Notes: generated by a model from the letters alone, not told the origin. A stretch of 64,000 bases of DNA from Thalassomonas sp. M1454 (GCF_007097525.1 NZ_VKDD01000004.1:124001-188000), one strand, 5' to 3'. Positions 1 through 7,773 are shown, counted from the first letter of the stretch. Program-made: numbers and translations.

Positions 1-570
1 CACTGCTGTTTCAACAATATTGGCCGTTGGTTGCATCATATCTTCTGGCGGAATAAGTACAGCATCTATAACATGAATAATACCGTTATCGGTCATAATA
101 TCTGTTGCTGTTACGGTTACGTTGTTAACTAATAGCGAATCGCCATCAAGAGACAATCCAATAAAATCTTCGTTAGCTGTTTGTACTGTAGAGCCAGCAC
201 TCGCAATTGCTGCTGCAGCATTAACTTCGCCAGCTAATACATGGTAAAGCAGGATATCTGAAAGCGTGTCAGGGTCATCGAGTAAGGCGTTAATTGTGTC
301 ATCGCCTAATAAAGCAAACGCTGCATCTGTAGGTGCAAAAACTGTATATGATGCATCTGCATCGGCAAGCACCGCATCAAGGCCTGTTGCTTGCAGTGCA
401 GCAACTAGAGTAGTGAAATTACCGTTTTCACTTGCCGCGTCAACAATTGTGGTTGGCATTACGGTGTCGTTTACAACTTCAGCATTATTGCTGCTGTTAC
501 TATCGCCATCACATGCTGCAATGGTAGTTAACATTATTAATGGTGCTAAAACTTTTATAACCCTGTTCAT
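1..570 (-). CDS. Fasciclin-domain lipoprotein (3' end cut by window edge)
   Basis: The minus-strand frame is open from an ATG at 570 to the first base of the window, about 190 codons with no stop. It begins with a lipoprotein signal (MNRVIKVLAPLIML followed by a TIAAC lipobox, so Cys about 20). After a short Asn/Ser-rich linker comes a typical fasciclin (FAS1/beta-Ig-h3) domain: NFTTLVAAL, the YTVFAPTDAAF box, LLYHVLAGEV, and the closing NGIIHVIDAVLIPP. The protein should be anchored on the periplasmic side or outer membrane; FAS1 domains mediate adhesion or ligand binding. A possible second FAS1 domain begins at the edge (NIVETAV). A purine-rich RBS (AGAGGAAAT) precedes the ATG. There is no obvious tie to the catabolic island that starts next to it. 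Confidence 0.9.
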   Translation of the reverse strand, partial: MNRVIKVLAPLIMLTTIAACDGDSNSSNNAEVVNDTVMPTTIVDAASENGNFTTLVAALQATGLDAVLADADASYTVFAPTDAAFALLGDDTINALLDDPDTLSDILLYHVLAGEVNAAAAIASAGSTVQTANEDFIGLSLDGDSLLVNNVTVTATDIMTDNGIIHVIDAVLIPPEDMMQPTANIVETAV

Positions 571-805
571 ATTATTTCCTCTTTAAGAAGTTAAGTAGCC
601 TAAATTTTTACGGAAGAGGAGATGAATAAGATCAGTTATTTTTTTAATTAACGAGTTTTGATATGTTTTTAATGCAAAATGTATTGCTTACAAAATGACT
701 TAACGCATTGTTTAAACATAATAAAAGTGCAATCGTGTTGTGTTTAAAAAAATAAAATTATCGTATAAAAAATATTATATTTATAGATTAAAAGTGGAAA
801 GTAGC

Positions 806-1639
806 ATGAGTACACTCGATATTATTGCAACAACTGTAGCGATATTAATGGCTTTAATGTGGCTAGCTTATATAAGTAAATACACCAGTAAAAAAAGCAA
901 AGCGTTAGAAGTAACCGAATTTATTCCTATGGCAGCATGGCTACGAGCTGGTATGTTCTTTTGTTTTTTCTATTTAGTTTCATGGGCTACCGGCACCATG
1001 GAAGCCATTTTAACTACGCCAATTTTTACTGAACAACAACTCAATGACCCAATATGGATAGCCTCGGTAATGGCCTTATTTGCCTTTATATTGTTTGCCT
1101 ATTGGGGAATATGGGCCAGATATACCATTCGTTTTGAGCGTAAAATCGATTTATTTCCGCAAATTGTTTTTGGCTTAATTTGGGGTACTGCGTTTGGGCA
1201 AATGTTCTTGTCGTTTTGGCATCTTGGTTTAATACTTGGCCCTGACTGGGCAACTTGGCAAGTGTGGATATTTGCTTATGCTTGTATCAGTGTGTGGCAG
1301 GCATTATTAATGGATTTATATTGGGATATTTATATTTCACCTGAGCATGACAGTCCTAAATCAATCAAAATGAAAGTGCCATTAACTCATATTCCAAATG
1401 TTACCTTTTGCTTAATCTTTTTTGCTTTTTATGAAAATCATGTCATTTTTATTGCCTTACAAACACTGGCATTAGTTGGTTGTACTATTAATATGCGTAT
1501 GCCGGCGCCATGGAGTAAAGACAAAACCTTATCAGCACGACGAGTACCATCGATATTTTGGGGGCTGCCACGTTGTGGTGGTTATGCACCTGAAAACCCA
1601 GAGCAAGACCCATATTTAAAAGCGGCAAACTTAAACTAA
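806..1639 (+). CDS. Polytopic membrane protein, unknown function
   Basis: A 277-residue hydrophobic protein with about seven predicted membrane segments, for example residues 4-24, 43-65 and 78-100. It is rich in Trp and aromatic residues and has several His and Met residues in or near membrane segments. An in-frame ATG at 740 would add 22 Lys/Tyr-rich residues, but the ATG at 806 has a GGAAAG-like RBS and leads straight into the first membrane helix. I do not recognise the family. It lies 24 bp upstream of the DUF169/PCP_red gene and is surely co-transcribed with it, so a membrane partner for that protein (electron donor, permease or sensor) is plausible but unproven. Confidence 0.75.
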   Translation: MSTLDIIATTVAILMALMWLAYISKYTSKKSKALEVTEFIPMAAWLRAGMFFCFFYLVSWATGTMEAILTTPIFTEQQLNDPIWIASVMALFAFILFAYWGIWARYTIRFERKIDLFPQIVFGLIWGTAFGQMFLSFWHLGLILGPDWATWQVWIFAYACISVWQALLMDLYWDIYISPEHDSPKSIKMKVPLTHIPNVTFCLIFFAFYENHVIFIALQTLALVGCTINMRMPAPWSKDKTLSARRVPSIFWGLPRCGGYAPENPEQDPYLKAANLN

Positions 1640-1663
1640 TAATTATAAAAACAGGATCATAAA

Positions 1664-2722
1664 ATGGCGAATATTGAAGGCATCTGCCAGGTATTAAAAG
1701 GTAAGGTTAGAGGCAACCCGGTTGCAGTAACCTTTTTTGAAAATGAAATACCCGCTGATTATGAAGGGGTAAAAGTTGAGCCGTGCGGTATTTTAAAACA
1801 CGCCATGGATGACGGTAAAAGTGTTTACTTTGATAAAACCTTTAATGATTGTTCTCATGGCACTTATTTAATGGGCCTTGATGAAGGCAACGACTTAATG
1901 CGCAGTGGTGAGATCCTGTATAAGTTTATTCCTTCTTATGAAGAAAGTGCGGCGAAAGCGGTTAACTCGGGTAAATTCCGCCTGCCTTCTGGCTTAGTTA
2001 AAGGCATTGGTGCCGCACCACTTAATAACGTGCCAAAAGGCATGGATATTAAATGGATTGTGGTGATATGTACGCCAAAAGAAGCGGCATTAATTGCAGC
2101 TGCGCGCTCGGTTAAAGATGGTGTAATGCCAAGTACTGCGGCAGGTAATTCATTTTGTACTGATGTATTCGCAACCCCTTGGTTTGAAAATAATGTGGTT
2201 ATGACTCCGGGTGATATGGGTGGTCGTATGGCCAATAAACTTAAACCTGAAGAATTGTTTGTTATTATCCCAATTGAGTATGCCGATAACCTAATTGATA
2301 TCTTAGGCGCACGTCCTGATGTAAAAGGTATATTTGAGGCAACTAAACCAGAGCATTCAGAATACTGGGCTAAAAAGCGTGCCAAAGAAGAACGAGCTAA
2401 GGCGCGTGAAGCAGCATCGGAAAGTAGTGATAGCAAAGTTGAAGACAACGTAGCTTTGGCCAAAAAATATGGCTTAAAAACCAGTATGGATTGGGACGAA
2501 GAGGCAATGCAGTTAATCTGTAAAGCGCCTAAATTCGTTCGCGGCTTTGCTGTTGGTAATGTTGAAGATTTTGCCGAAGAAAATGACTACAAAATAGTTA
2601 CCTTAGCGGTAGTTAATGAACAAATGGATAAAGCCGGAACACGTAAATACATGAACTTTGGTAGTGATAATGACGGTGAGAAAAAACCAGGATTTTTCAG
2701 TCGTTTATTCTCTAAAAAATAA
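1664..2722 (+). CDS. DUF169 family protein with C-terminal PCP_red domain
   Basis: 352 residues. Residues about 5-235 match the DUF169 (COG2043) family, with conserved stretches such as GNPVAVTFF, VEPCGILKHA, CSHGTYLMGL and TPGDMGGRMAN and several Cys that could bind a metal or cofactor. A charged linker (about 236-275) leads to residues about 276-324, where the pattern DWDEEAMQLICKAPKFVRG followed by VEDFAEEN and VTLAVVNEQMDKA fits PCP_red. PCP_red is the small C-terminal module of BchB/ChlB in dark protochlorophyllide reductase, where it contacts the tetrapyrrole substrate. The combination in a non-photosynthetic type of genome hints at tetrapyrrole binding. The enzymatic role is unknown. 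Good RBS (AGGA). A strong hairpin terminator follows. Confidence 0.8.
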   Translation: MANIEGICQVLKGKVRGNPVAVTFFENEIPADYEGVKVEPCGILKHAMDDGKSVYFDKTFNDCSHGTYLMGLDEGNDLMRSGEILYKFIPSYEESAAKAVNSGKFRLPSGLVKGIGAAPLNNVPKGMDIKWIVVICTPKEAALIAAARSVKDGVMPSTAAGNSFCTDVFATPWFENNVVMTPGDMGGRMANKLKPEELFVIIPIEYADNLIDILGARPDVKGIFEATKPEHSEYWAKKRAKEERAKAREAASESSDSKVEDNVALAKKYGLKTSMDWDEEAMQLICKAPKFVRGFAVGNVEDFAEENDYKIVTLAVVNEQMDKAGTRKYMNFGSDNDGEKKPGFFSRLFSKK

Positions 2723-2744
2723 TAATATTAAACATACCTAAAAG

Positions 2745-2786
2745 AAAACGGACAACCCTGCTTAATAGCAAAAGTTGTCCGTTTTT
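2745..2786. terminator. Bidirectional hairpin terminator
   Basis: 12-bp perfect arms AAAACGGACAAC (2745-2756) and GTTGTCCGTTTT (2774-2785), followed by T residues on the plus strand and by T residues (complement of the A run) on the minus strand. It separates the convergent genes ending at 2722 and 2807. Confidence 0.9.
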
Positions 2787-2806
2787 GTTTATATAATTAA
2801 CTAAAA

Positions 2807-3403
2807 CTATTCAACCAAGTGCTGCCAAATCGACGCTCTAAATGGTTGTTCATGTACCGGGCCGTCTGTGCCTCTTGGGTCAAGTTCATGACGCTTATCA
2901 CACGATGGCGATAAACGAATACCGTGGGCGGTTAGTGTTCGTGTTGCTTTACCATCGCGGTAAAGTACAGTGTGACGAACGCGTTGCCCGGTACCCGTTA
3001 AAATAATAAAGTCAGGCTCCATATAAACATCGGTTGCCTTGCTTAAGTCACGAGCGTTAAAGGTTAAAATCCCAGGACCACCACTCATACCTATATTTTC
3101 GTAAGCGCCATCACCAAGAGGGTCGAAAACTAAAACACCGTCTTTTAATTGCCCGGTAAATGTTTTTGCTGTGCAAGGGCGGCCACGAAAATGCACATTG
3201 GTTAATTTTAAAAACTCACCGTCAAAATCGACATAAACTAAATTATCGAATGGAGAAGAGCCAGGTGTACCGCTACCGGCTGTAGTATCGTCATCTAATG
3301 GCGCGCCATCTAACTCGAAACATTCAATCGAGTCATGCCAAATACCACGCATTTGCATTAGAGTGTGGCCAACTGTGCCAGGAAGAAATTTTTGCATCGA
3401 CAA
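2807..3403 (-). CDS. Conserved hypothetical protein, predicted beta-barrel
   Basis: 198 residues from a TTG start (3403) with AGGA five bases upstream; an ATG two codons in (3397) is the alternative. The sequence is made of short alternating hydrophobic/polar strands with many Gly and aromatic residues (MRGIWHDSIECFELDG, VYVDFDGEFL, VLFDPLGDG-type turns), which suggests a small lipocalin-like or CpcS/T-like beta-barrel. No signal peptide, so cytoplasmic. I do not recognise a named family. It shares the 3404-3494 intergenic region, with its GntR-type palindrome, with the divergent NOL-like SDR, so it probably belongs to the same regulon. A chromophore or substrate-binding role is only a guess. 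Confidence 0.7.
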   Translation of the reverse strand: MSMQKFLPGTVGHTLMQMRGIWHDSIECFELDGAPLDDDTTAGSGTPGSSPFDNLVYVDFDGEFLKLTNVHFRGRPCTAKTFTGQLKDGVLVFDPLGDGAYENIGMSGGPGILTFNARDLSKATDVYMEPDFIILTGTGQRVRHTVLYRDGKATRTLTAHGIRLSPSCDKRHELDPRGTDGPVHEQPFRASIWQHLVE

Positions 3404-3430
3404 ATTAATCCTATTTCAATATTGCATTAA

Positions 3431-3450
3431 ATGTATTAAAGTTATAACAA
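3431..3450. promoter_or_regulatory. Putative GntR-family operator
   Basis: ATGTATTAA-AG-TTATAACAA between the divergent starts at 3403 and 3495. The right half equals that of the perfect palindrome at 34010; the left half is identical to the one at 40368. Likely site for the HutC-type regulator encoded at 43405 (inference from recurrence). Confidence 0.6.
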
Positions 3451-3494
3451 TAAACTTTAAATGATTTACTGACAAGTTAATAAAGGCGAATTTA

Positions 3495-4298
3495 ATGAAA
3501 ACAGTAGTAATAACTGGTAGTACTCGTGGTATTGGCAAAGGTTTGGCAGAAAATTTTTTAAATAAAGGCTGTAAGGTGGTGATCACAGGCCGCACCGATA
3601 CACAGGTTGAACAAGTCGTTAATGAGCTATCCCAGCGTTATGGTAATGATAACGTTACGGGTATCGCTTCTGATGTTACCAATGCTGAGTCTTTACAAGC
3701 TTTGTGGGATCATAGCGTAAGTCAGTTTAAGCAAGTAGATATTTGGATTAATAATGCAGGTATGAGTATCAAGCGCATGCCATTAGCTCAGCAAAGCTCT
3801 GCCGATTTACAAGCGATAGTAAATACTAACTTAGGTGGTGTTGTAGTAGCTAGCCATATTGCTTTACGCGGCATGACCGAACAAGGCCATGGCCAATTAT
3901 GGAATATGGAAGGCTTTGGCAGTAACGATGCAACACAGCCTGGTATGGCGGCTTATGGTGCCACTAAGCGCGCAGTTACTTACTTGAATAAATCATTACA
4001 AAAAGAAGTTAAAAACACGCAACTACAAGTAAACACTTTGAGCCCTGGTATTGTTGTTACCGACCTTCTTATTGGCGATTACGATACAAGTTCACCAGAA
4101 TGGACTAAAGCTAAGAAGATATTCAACATCCTTGGCGATAAAGTTGAAACCGTAACACCATGGTTAGTTGATGGTATTCTTGCGGCAAACAAATCGGGCA
4201 GTAAAGTTGCTTGGTTAACTGGTGGTAAAGCATTTAAGCGCTTTTTAACTGCAGGTTTTAATAAACGCGACTTGTTTGCTGATATTAAAGACGCCTAG
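3495..4298 (+). CDS. SDR oxidoreductase resembling chlorophyll b reductase (NYC1/NOL)
   Basis: 267 residues. Classical SDR features: N-terminal TGSTRGIG nucleotide-binding loop (residues 7-14), NNAG (86-89) and the catalytic pair Y154/K158 in YGATK. Beyond generic SDR features it has the signature order I associate with plant NYC1/NOL: DIWINNAG, NTNLGG, WNMEGFGS, LSPGIVVTDLL, then FNILGDKVETV and a GSKVAWLTGGKA tail. NYC1/NOL reduces the 7-formyl group of chlorophyll b. Here a formyl/keto reduction on a tetrapyrrole or its fragment is inferred. Two relatives lie at 31480 and 38655. The gene stands alone between a palindromic operator and a terminator. Confidence 0.75.
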   Translation: MKTVVITGSTRGIGKGLAENFLNKGCKVVITGRTDTQVEQVVNELSQRYGNDNVTGIASDVTNAESLQALWDHSVSQFKQVDIWINNAGMSIKRMPLAQQSSADLQAIVNTNLGGVVVASHIALRGMTEQGHGQLWNMEGFGSNDATQPGMAAYGATKRAVTYLNKSLQKEVKNTQLQVNTLSPGIVVTDLLIGDYDTSSPEWTKAKKIFNILGDKVETVTPWLVDGILAANKSGSKVAWLTGGKAFKRFLTAGFNKRDLFADIKDA

Positions 4299-4326
4299 AA
4301 AATAATTCAGTTATTTCTTCAAATGC

Positions 4327-4350
4327 ATAAGTAGCCGAAAGGCTACTTAT
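4327..4350. terminator. Bidirectional hairpin terminator
   Basis: Perfect 10-bp arms ATAAGTAGCC and GGCTACTTAT around a GAAA tetraloop, between convergent genes ending at 4298 and 4370; T-rich flank on the plus side. Confidence 0.85.
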
Positions 4351-4369
4351 TGGTTTTAACTTCCAACTT

Positions 4370-4792
4370 TTATTCTTCATAAATATTTCTTAGCTTTGGC
4401 TCATCAGTTAAATACTGCACAAACTCAACTTCAAAATCATTTGGGTCAATAAAATAAACATTTTTACGGTAGGGCGATACTGCACCTGCGCTAGAAATTT
4501 TATAACCAGCATTAACAAGTCTTGCCGTTAAACTATCAATATCATCGGTCACATAGGCAAAATGAGCTAGCCCTAAATCATGCCCTTTTAAGTCTCTGTT
4601 TTGTCCTTCACCTTGATCATTAAAGGTAAGGTACTGGTAGTCATCGCCAAAGTGTAGCCAGTGTCTTGGATGACCATACCAATCTGAATCGCCTTCGCCT
4701 CTCACTTGCCAGTGAGGAAAAGCAGCTTTATAAAAATGTAGAGTAGTTTCAATATCTTTGACCACTAAATTAAGGTGTTCTAAATGCAACAT
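4370..4792 (-). CDS. VOC (glyoxalase/dioxygenase superfamily) protein, SoxR-controlled
   Basis: 140 residues with the beta-alpha-beta-beta-beta VOC fold: N-terminal MLHLEHLNLVVKDIETTLHFY and C-terminal NVYFIDPNDFEVEFVQYL, with metal-ligand candidates H5 and H75-region (AHFAYVTDD) and the terminal Glu (EVEFV). It probably detoxifies or resists a redox-active small molecule, because its promoter is a textbook SoxR target (see 4831-4861) and soxR is divergent. The exact substrate cannot be told from sequence; glyoxalase/bleomycin-resistance family members are known SoxR targets in several proteobacteria. Confidence 0.85.
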   Translation of the reverse strand: MLHLEHLNLVVKDIETTLHFYKAAFPHWQVRGEGDSDWYGHPRHWLHFGDDYQYLTFNDQGEGQNRDLKGHDLGLAHFAYVTDDIDSLTARLVNAGYKISSAGAVSPYRKNVYFIDPNDFEVEFVQYLTDEPKLRNIYEE

Positions 4793-4830
4793 AGGTATTT
4801 CCTTTTCAATTTTTATTAATTGTTAAAACA

Positions 4831-4861
4831 ACTATAAAACCTCAAGCAAGGTTGAGGTAAA
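4831..4861 (-). promoter_or_regulatory. SoxR-dependent promoter with soxbox
   Basis: Reading the minus strand: -35 TTTACC (4861-4856), 19-bp spacer, -10 TATAGT (4836-4831). The spacer carries the near-palindromic soxbox ACCTCAA (4839-4845) / TTGAGGT (4852-4858). The overlong 19-bp spacer and box position match the E. coli soxS promoter, where oxidised SoxR untwists the DNA. It points at the VOC gene. Confidence 0.9.
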
Positions 4862-4941
4862 GTGTTTTTTTTAATATGATTAAAAAAAGTTAAATCGCCA
4901 AAAAGTTAGTCAAAAATTAATAAACTTTGTCTGAGGTCGGT

Positions 4942-5388
4942 ATGTTAGAAGAAGCAAATTTAAGTGTGGGAGCTGTTGCTAAGCGCTGCGGAATAAAGGT
5001 ATCGACCTTGCACTTTTATGAAGAAAAAGGCCTGATTAAAAGCCTGCGTAACCAAGGCAATCAACGGCGCTATAAGCGTGATGTAATAAGGCGCATCTCT
5101 GTAATTAAAGCGGCGCAAAAGATGGGGGTTAGTTTACAAGAGATTGAGCAAGTATTTGCCAAGCTACCCAACAAGCGAACACCTGATAAAGACGACTGGG
5201 CAAGGCTGTCTAAAGCTTGGCAGGCACAACTTAACGAACGAATTAAATATATGGAAAGGCTAAGAGATTCATTAACAGGCTGTATTGGTTGTGGTTGCCT
5301 TTCAATGAAAAACTGCCCCATATATAACCCCGAAGATGTACTAGCAAATGATGGGGTAGGAGCCGTAATTTTAGATAGAAAGGCTTAA
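4942..5388 (+). CDS. soxR: Redox-sensitive MerR-family activator SoxR
   Basis: 148 residues from the ATG at 4942, which has GAGG five bases upstream; the longer TTG frame (4927) lacks support. The N-terminal MerR winged helix (LSVGAVAKRCGI, LHFYEEKGLI, RRYKRDVIRRI) is followed by a dimerisation helix and the SoxR hallmark Cys cluster C-I-G-C-G-C-L-S-M-K-N-C (CX2CXCX5C) that binds [2Fe-2S]. It senses redox-cycling compounds or superoxide and activates the divergent VOC gene through the soxbox. It probably also represses or regulates itself from the same region. No soxS is present, as usual outside enterics. Confidence 0.96.
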   Translation: MLEEANLSVGAVAKRCGIKVSTLHFYEEKGLIKSLRNQGNQRRYKRDVIRRISVIKAAQKMGVSLQEIEQVFAKLPNKRTPDKDDWARLSKAWQAQLNERIKYMERLRDSLTGCIGCGCLSMKNCPIYNPEDVLANDGVGAVILDRKA

Positions 5389-5439
5389 TACCCATCTAAA
5401 TAATTTTTAGCTATTAGATTAAGCGCTTGGCAATATTAC

Positions 5440-5775
5440 TCAGGCTCTTTTCACAAACTTTGCTGTAACCATCATTTCTCCCACACCATCAACTTTGCAG
5501 TCTAGTTGGTGGTCTTTCCCCTCAACTATTCGCCTAATAATAGCTTTAGTACCAACTTTAATCACTTGCGAGCTACCTTTAATTTTAAGGTCTTTAATCA
5601 TCGTAACTTTGTCACCTTCGTTTAATTGCGTTCCGTTGGAGTCTTTTACAATAAATAATTCTTCATCACTAGGCTCTGATGGATTCCATTCATACGCACA
5701 CTCAGGACAAATAAGAAGGTTCTGATCTTGGTAAGTAAATTCTGAATTGCATTTAGGACATGGTGGAAGTGACAT
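5440..5775 (-). CDS. PhnA/YjdM family zinc-ribbon protein
   Basis: 111 residues. The N-terminal zinc ribbon CPKC-X14-CPEC (residues 6-27) and the C-terminal SH3-like domain ([19 protein letters not shown] and [13 protein letters not shown]) are those of PhnA/YjdM. Despite the old name (alkylphosphonate uptake), the protein is not a phosphonate enzyme and its function is unclear. Start at ATG 5775. It lies next to the cassette cluster on the same strand, but no clear attC follows it, so whether it is part of the array is uncertain. Confidence 0.9.
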   Translation of the reverse strand: MSLPPCPKCNSEFTYQDQNLLICPECAYEWNPSEPSDEELFIVKDSNGTQLNEGDKVTMIKDLKIKGSSQVIKVGTKAIIRRIVEGKDHQLDCKVDGVGEMMVTAKFVKRA

Positions 5776-5799
5776 AATTTTCTACTTAAATAATTTTTA

Positions 5800-5880
5800 T
5801 TTGTATTAACTTTTAAAGTTGAACTGTGTAGCGTATTGAAACTTAGCAAACTGTTAGCAGATCCGTTTGAGCAGCTTGTT
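5800..5880 (-). repeat. Degenerate attC-like site (half-site)
   Basis: On the minus strand the stop codon of the GNAT gene runs into TTTAACAAGCTGCTCAAACGG, the conserved opening of chromosomal-integron attC sites, followed by CTAACAGTTTGC. I cannot find the complementary closing half before the phnA start, so this is a truncated or decayed site. Confidence 0.45.
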
Positions 5881-6433
5881 AAATTTTTATTGTATCTGAG
5901 CGTAGCAGAGAAAACATTTTAAGGTCATGATAAGAACCTTTCCATTTACCATGCTGTCTTAATGTTCCTTCACATCGAAACCCTAAGCGCTCCAACACAA
6001 TTTCAGAAGCTCTATTACCTAGCATAACATATGCTTCTATTCTGTTAATGAACTTAGGGCAACGCTCAGAAAAGGAATAATCAACAACGCCTTTTACTGT
6101 TTCTGTAGCATAACCTTTACCCCAAGCACTTTTAATAAACTCATATCCAATAACAGCTATGTCATTACTATCTTCAAAACGGTTGATACCACAACTCCCA
6201 ATAAAATCGTTAGTGGATTTTTCTCGGATTGCCCATCGAACACTTTTTCTTTCATTGAACCGTTTTGTGTCATTTTCAATAAGCTCAACAGCTTCTATTT
6301 CTTTTGTGAAATGTAAATCGTAAAACTCAGTAACATCACTATCGGAAAACATAGCAAAAATTGACTTAGAGTCGTCAATGATTTGCTCATTTAAAATAAG
6401 TCTTTCTGTCTCAATTATTGGAAAATTACTCAT
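5879..6433 (-). CDS. GNAT acetyltransferase, RimJ/RimL type (gene cassette)
   Basis: 184 residues with the GNAT fold of ribosomal-protein N-acetyltransferases: opening [16 protein letters not shown], central [20 protein letters not shown], acetyl-CoA pyrophosphate loop [18 protein letters not shown], and C-terminal [22 protein letters not shown]. It should acetylate an N-terminus, amino acid or small molecule; the target is unknown. It is flanked by attC-like sites on both sides, in the orientation expected of an integron gene cassette, and GNAT proteins are frequent cassette cargo. Confidence 0.9.
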   Translation of the reverse strand: MSNFPIIETERLILNEQIIDDSKSIFAMFSDSDVTEFYDLHFTKEIEAVELIENDTKRFNERKSVRWAIREKSTNDFIGSCGINRFEDSNDIAVIGYEFIKSAWGKGYATETVKGVVDYSFSERCPKFINRIEAYVMLGNRASEIVLERLGFRCEGTLRQHGKWKGSYHDLKMFSLLRSDTIKI

Positions 6434-6447
6434 GACTCTCTGAAAAT

Positions 6448-6557
6448 ATAACGCCGCAGTAAATTGCGGCTATATAGTTGATTGTTTTTGTGGCAGCGTA
6501 GCGACCGCCACTAAAACAAGCGACGGAATAGTAGTCAATTTGACTGCCTTGTTAGGA
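6448..6557 (-). repeat. attC recombination site (integron cassette)
   Basis: On the minus strand: CCTAACAAGGCAGTCAAATT at the 5' end and GCCGCAATTTACTGCGGCGT at the 3' end, imperfectly complementary with bulged bases, around an inner hairpin (GTGGC / GCCAC). This is the architecture of attC sites. It begins at the stop codon of the 6562-7143 gene, as cassettes do. Confidence 0.8.
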
Positions 6558-6561
6558 ATTT

Positions 6562-7143
6562 TTACGCCCATACAGATGGAGGGTTGCCATTTCTTGTTTC
6601 TTTTAGAATCTCCATTGTATCCTCATCAATTGAGACCAGCGTGCTTAGCTCCAATAAACTCTTTGCAAACTCCGGCAATCCCATTAACATTGCCGAAACT
6701 CTAACCGTTTTGCCATTCTTAGTTTTAATCACAAACCACTTCATTATATAGGCGTACCTTACACTCGAAATCTCGTCCCACGGTACCAACACCCTTTGAC
6801 CATTGAAACGACCGAAATCTATCCCAGACTCACTTAAGGAATGCTTAGCTGCAAAATAATCAATAACAAGAGGTAATGACATAGCGGCAAACCCCAAAAA
6901 TATTGCAGTTGTCCACCAAGTTTCCGTACCGTTTGAAAATACATTAGACAATATTGCAGCGCCAAAAAAGAACGAAAAACACACTCCGCCGATTATTAGC
7001 GTGCTTAGGGGATGTTTCAGAATTTTTGTTTCGTTTTCGGGCCTTTTTTTGGAGCGACTTCGATTTAACCAGCCCATTATAAGGACCATTAAAACGCCCC
7101 ATATACTCCATTGAATTATGTTTGCAATTAACGACTTATCCAT
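6562..7143 (-). CDS. Hypothetical membrane protein (gene cassette)
   Basis: 193 residues with about four membrane segments in the first half (ANIIQWSIWGVLMVLIMGWL at 8-27, then LSTLIIGGVCFSFFFGAAIL and TAIFLGFAAMSLPLVIDYF). A PH-like/DUF-type cytosolic segment follows with LVPWDEISSVRYAYIMKWFVIKTKNGKTVRVSAML; WDEI...K.G..V resembles bacterial PH domains. No function can be named. It sits between two attC sites on the minus strand, so it is most likely mobile cassette cargo; its AT-rich composition fits that. Confidence 0.75.
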   Translation of the reverse strand: MDKSLIANIIQWSIWGVLMVLIMGWLNRSRSKKRPENETKILKHPLSTLIIGGVCFSFFFGAAILSNVFSNGTETWWTTAIFLGFAAMSLPLVIDYFAAKHSLSESGIDFGRFNGQRVLVPWDEISSVRYAYIMKWFVIKTKNGKTVRVSAMLMGLPEFAKSLLELSTLVSIDEDTMEILKETRNGNPPSVWA

Positions 7144-7152
7144 GCATTTATT

Positions 7153-7250
7153 CCTAACGCCTCATTAAGAGGCAAATTTAACTTGGTTAAAATCTCGAAC
7201 GCAGTGACAAAAACCAAGTTGAATTTGTCCTGCTTTAATGACTTGTTAGC
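7153..7250 (-). repeat. attC recombination site (integron cassette)
   Basis: On the minus strand: GCTAACAAGTCATTAAAGC opens and CTCTTAATGAGGCGTTAGG closes, with inner complementary arms AAATTCAACTTGGT and ACCAAGTTAAATTT (one mismatch). TAAC of the opening overlaps the stop codon of 7246-7773. Typical chromosomal-integron attC. Confidence 0.85.
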
Positions 7251-7773
7251 TGTTGCTACACTGAGCCTCAAATTCTGACTTTTTAAGTGTTGCTAGCTTT
7301 AAACTTACCATTGAATTCATGAAAGCAATACCAATACCTGCCAGATACCAAGGAGTAAATACAGGATTAGATGCTGCTTTCAATATTACCTCCCATGATT
7401 CAATTAGCAAAGATTCTAGATCTGCCAAAGATACATCAGGGAAGTTACCACCTGTAGTCATAGCGTAAGAAGCAAAAGCTAAAAAAAGGTAAGTAAATAC
7501 TAAATTTAGTGTGATTGACGGAATGCTTGAAAAAGACAAACCAGGCCAAGACCAATTGGATTTTAGCTTATTGAAAAACGATACAAGTATTAGAGCTAAT
7601 ATCAGAGTTATAGCTAAATAAACTTGATGAAGAGGATTCGATATTGGTCTTAAACCGAATAAGATCATCATCGCTATGTGATAGACAAACATAAGTTTAA
7701 AATCAAAGGACATATCCTTCGGATCATTATCCTTATTTTGATCATCAATTTTTCTTTTTATTGATTCGAACAT
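7246..7773 (-). CDS. Hypothetical membrane protein (gene cassette)
   Basis: 175 residues. A charged N-terminus (MFESIKRKIDDQNKDNDPKD) is followed by about five membrane segments (FDFKLMFVYHIAMMILFGL, VYLAITLILALILVSFF, ITLNLVFTYLFLAFASYAM, and VFTPWYLAGIGIAFMNSMVS near the end). I do not recognise it. Its stop codon is embedded in an attC site and a GCTAACAGCTTATTA-like remnant lies just upstream of its start (7784-7798), consistent with a cassette. Confidence 0.7.
   Translation of the reverse strand: MFESIKRKIDDQNKDNDPKDMSFDFKLMFVYHIAMMILFGLRPISNPLHQVYLAITLILALILVSFFNKLKSNWSWPGLSFSSIPSITLNLVFTYLFLAFASYAMTTGGNFPDVSLADLESLLIESWEVILKAASNPVFTPWYLAGIGIAFMNSMVSLKLATLKKSEFEAQCSNS

Noticed and set aside
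266-586. Plus-strand open frame at the left end
   Set aside because: It lies antisense to the fasciclin lipoprotein, whose signal peptide, lipobox and FAS1 motifs are clear on the minus strand.
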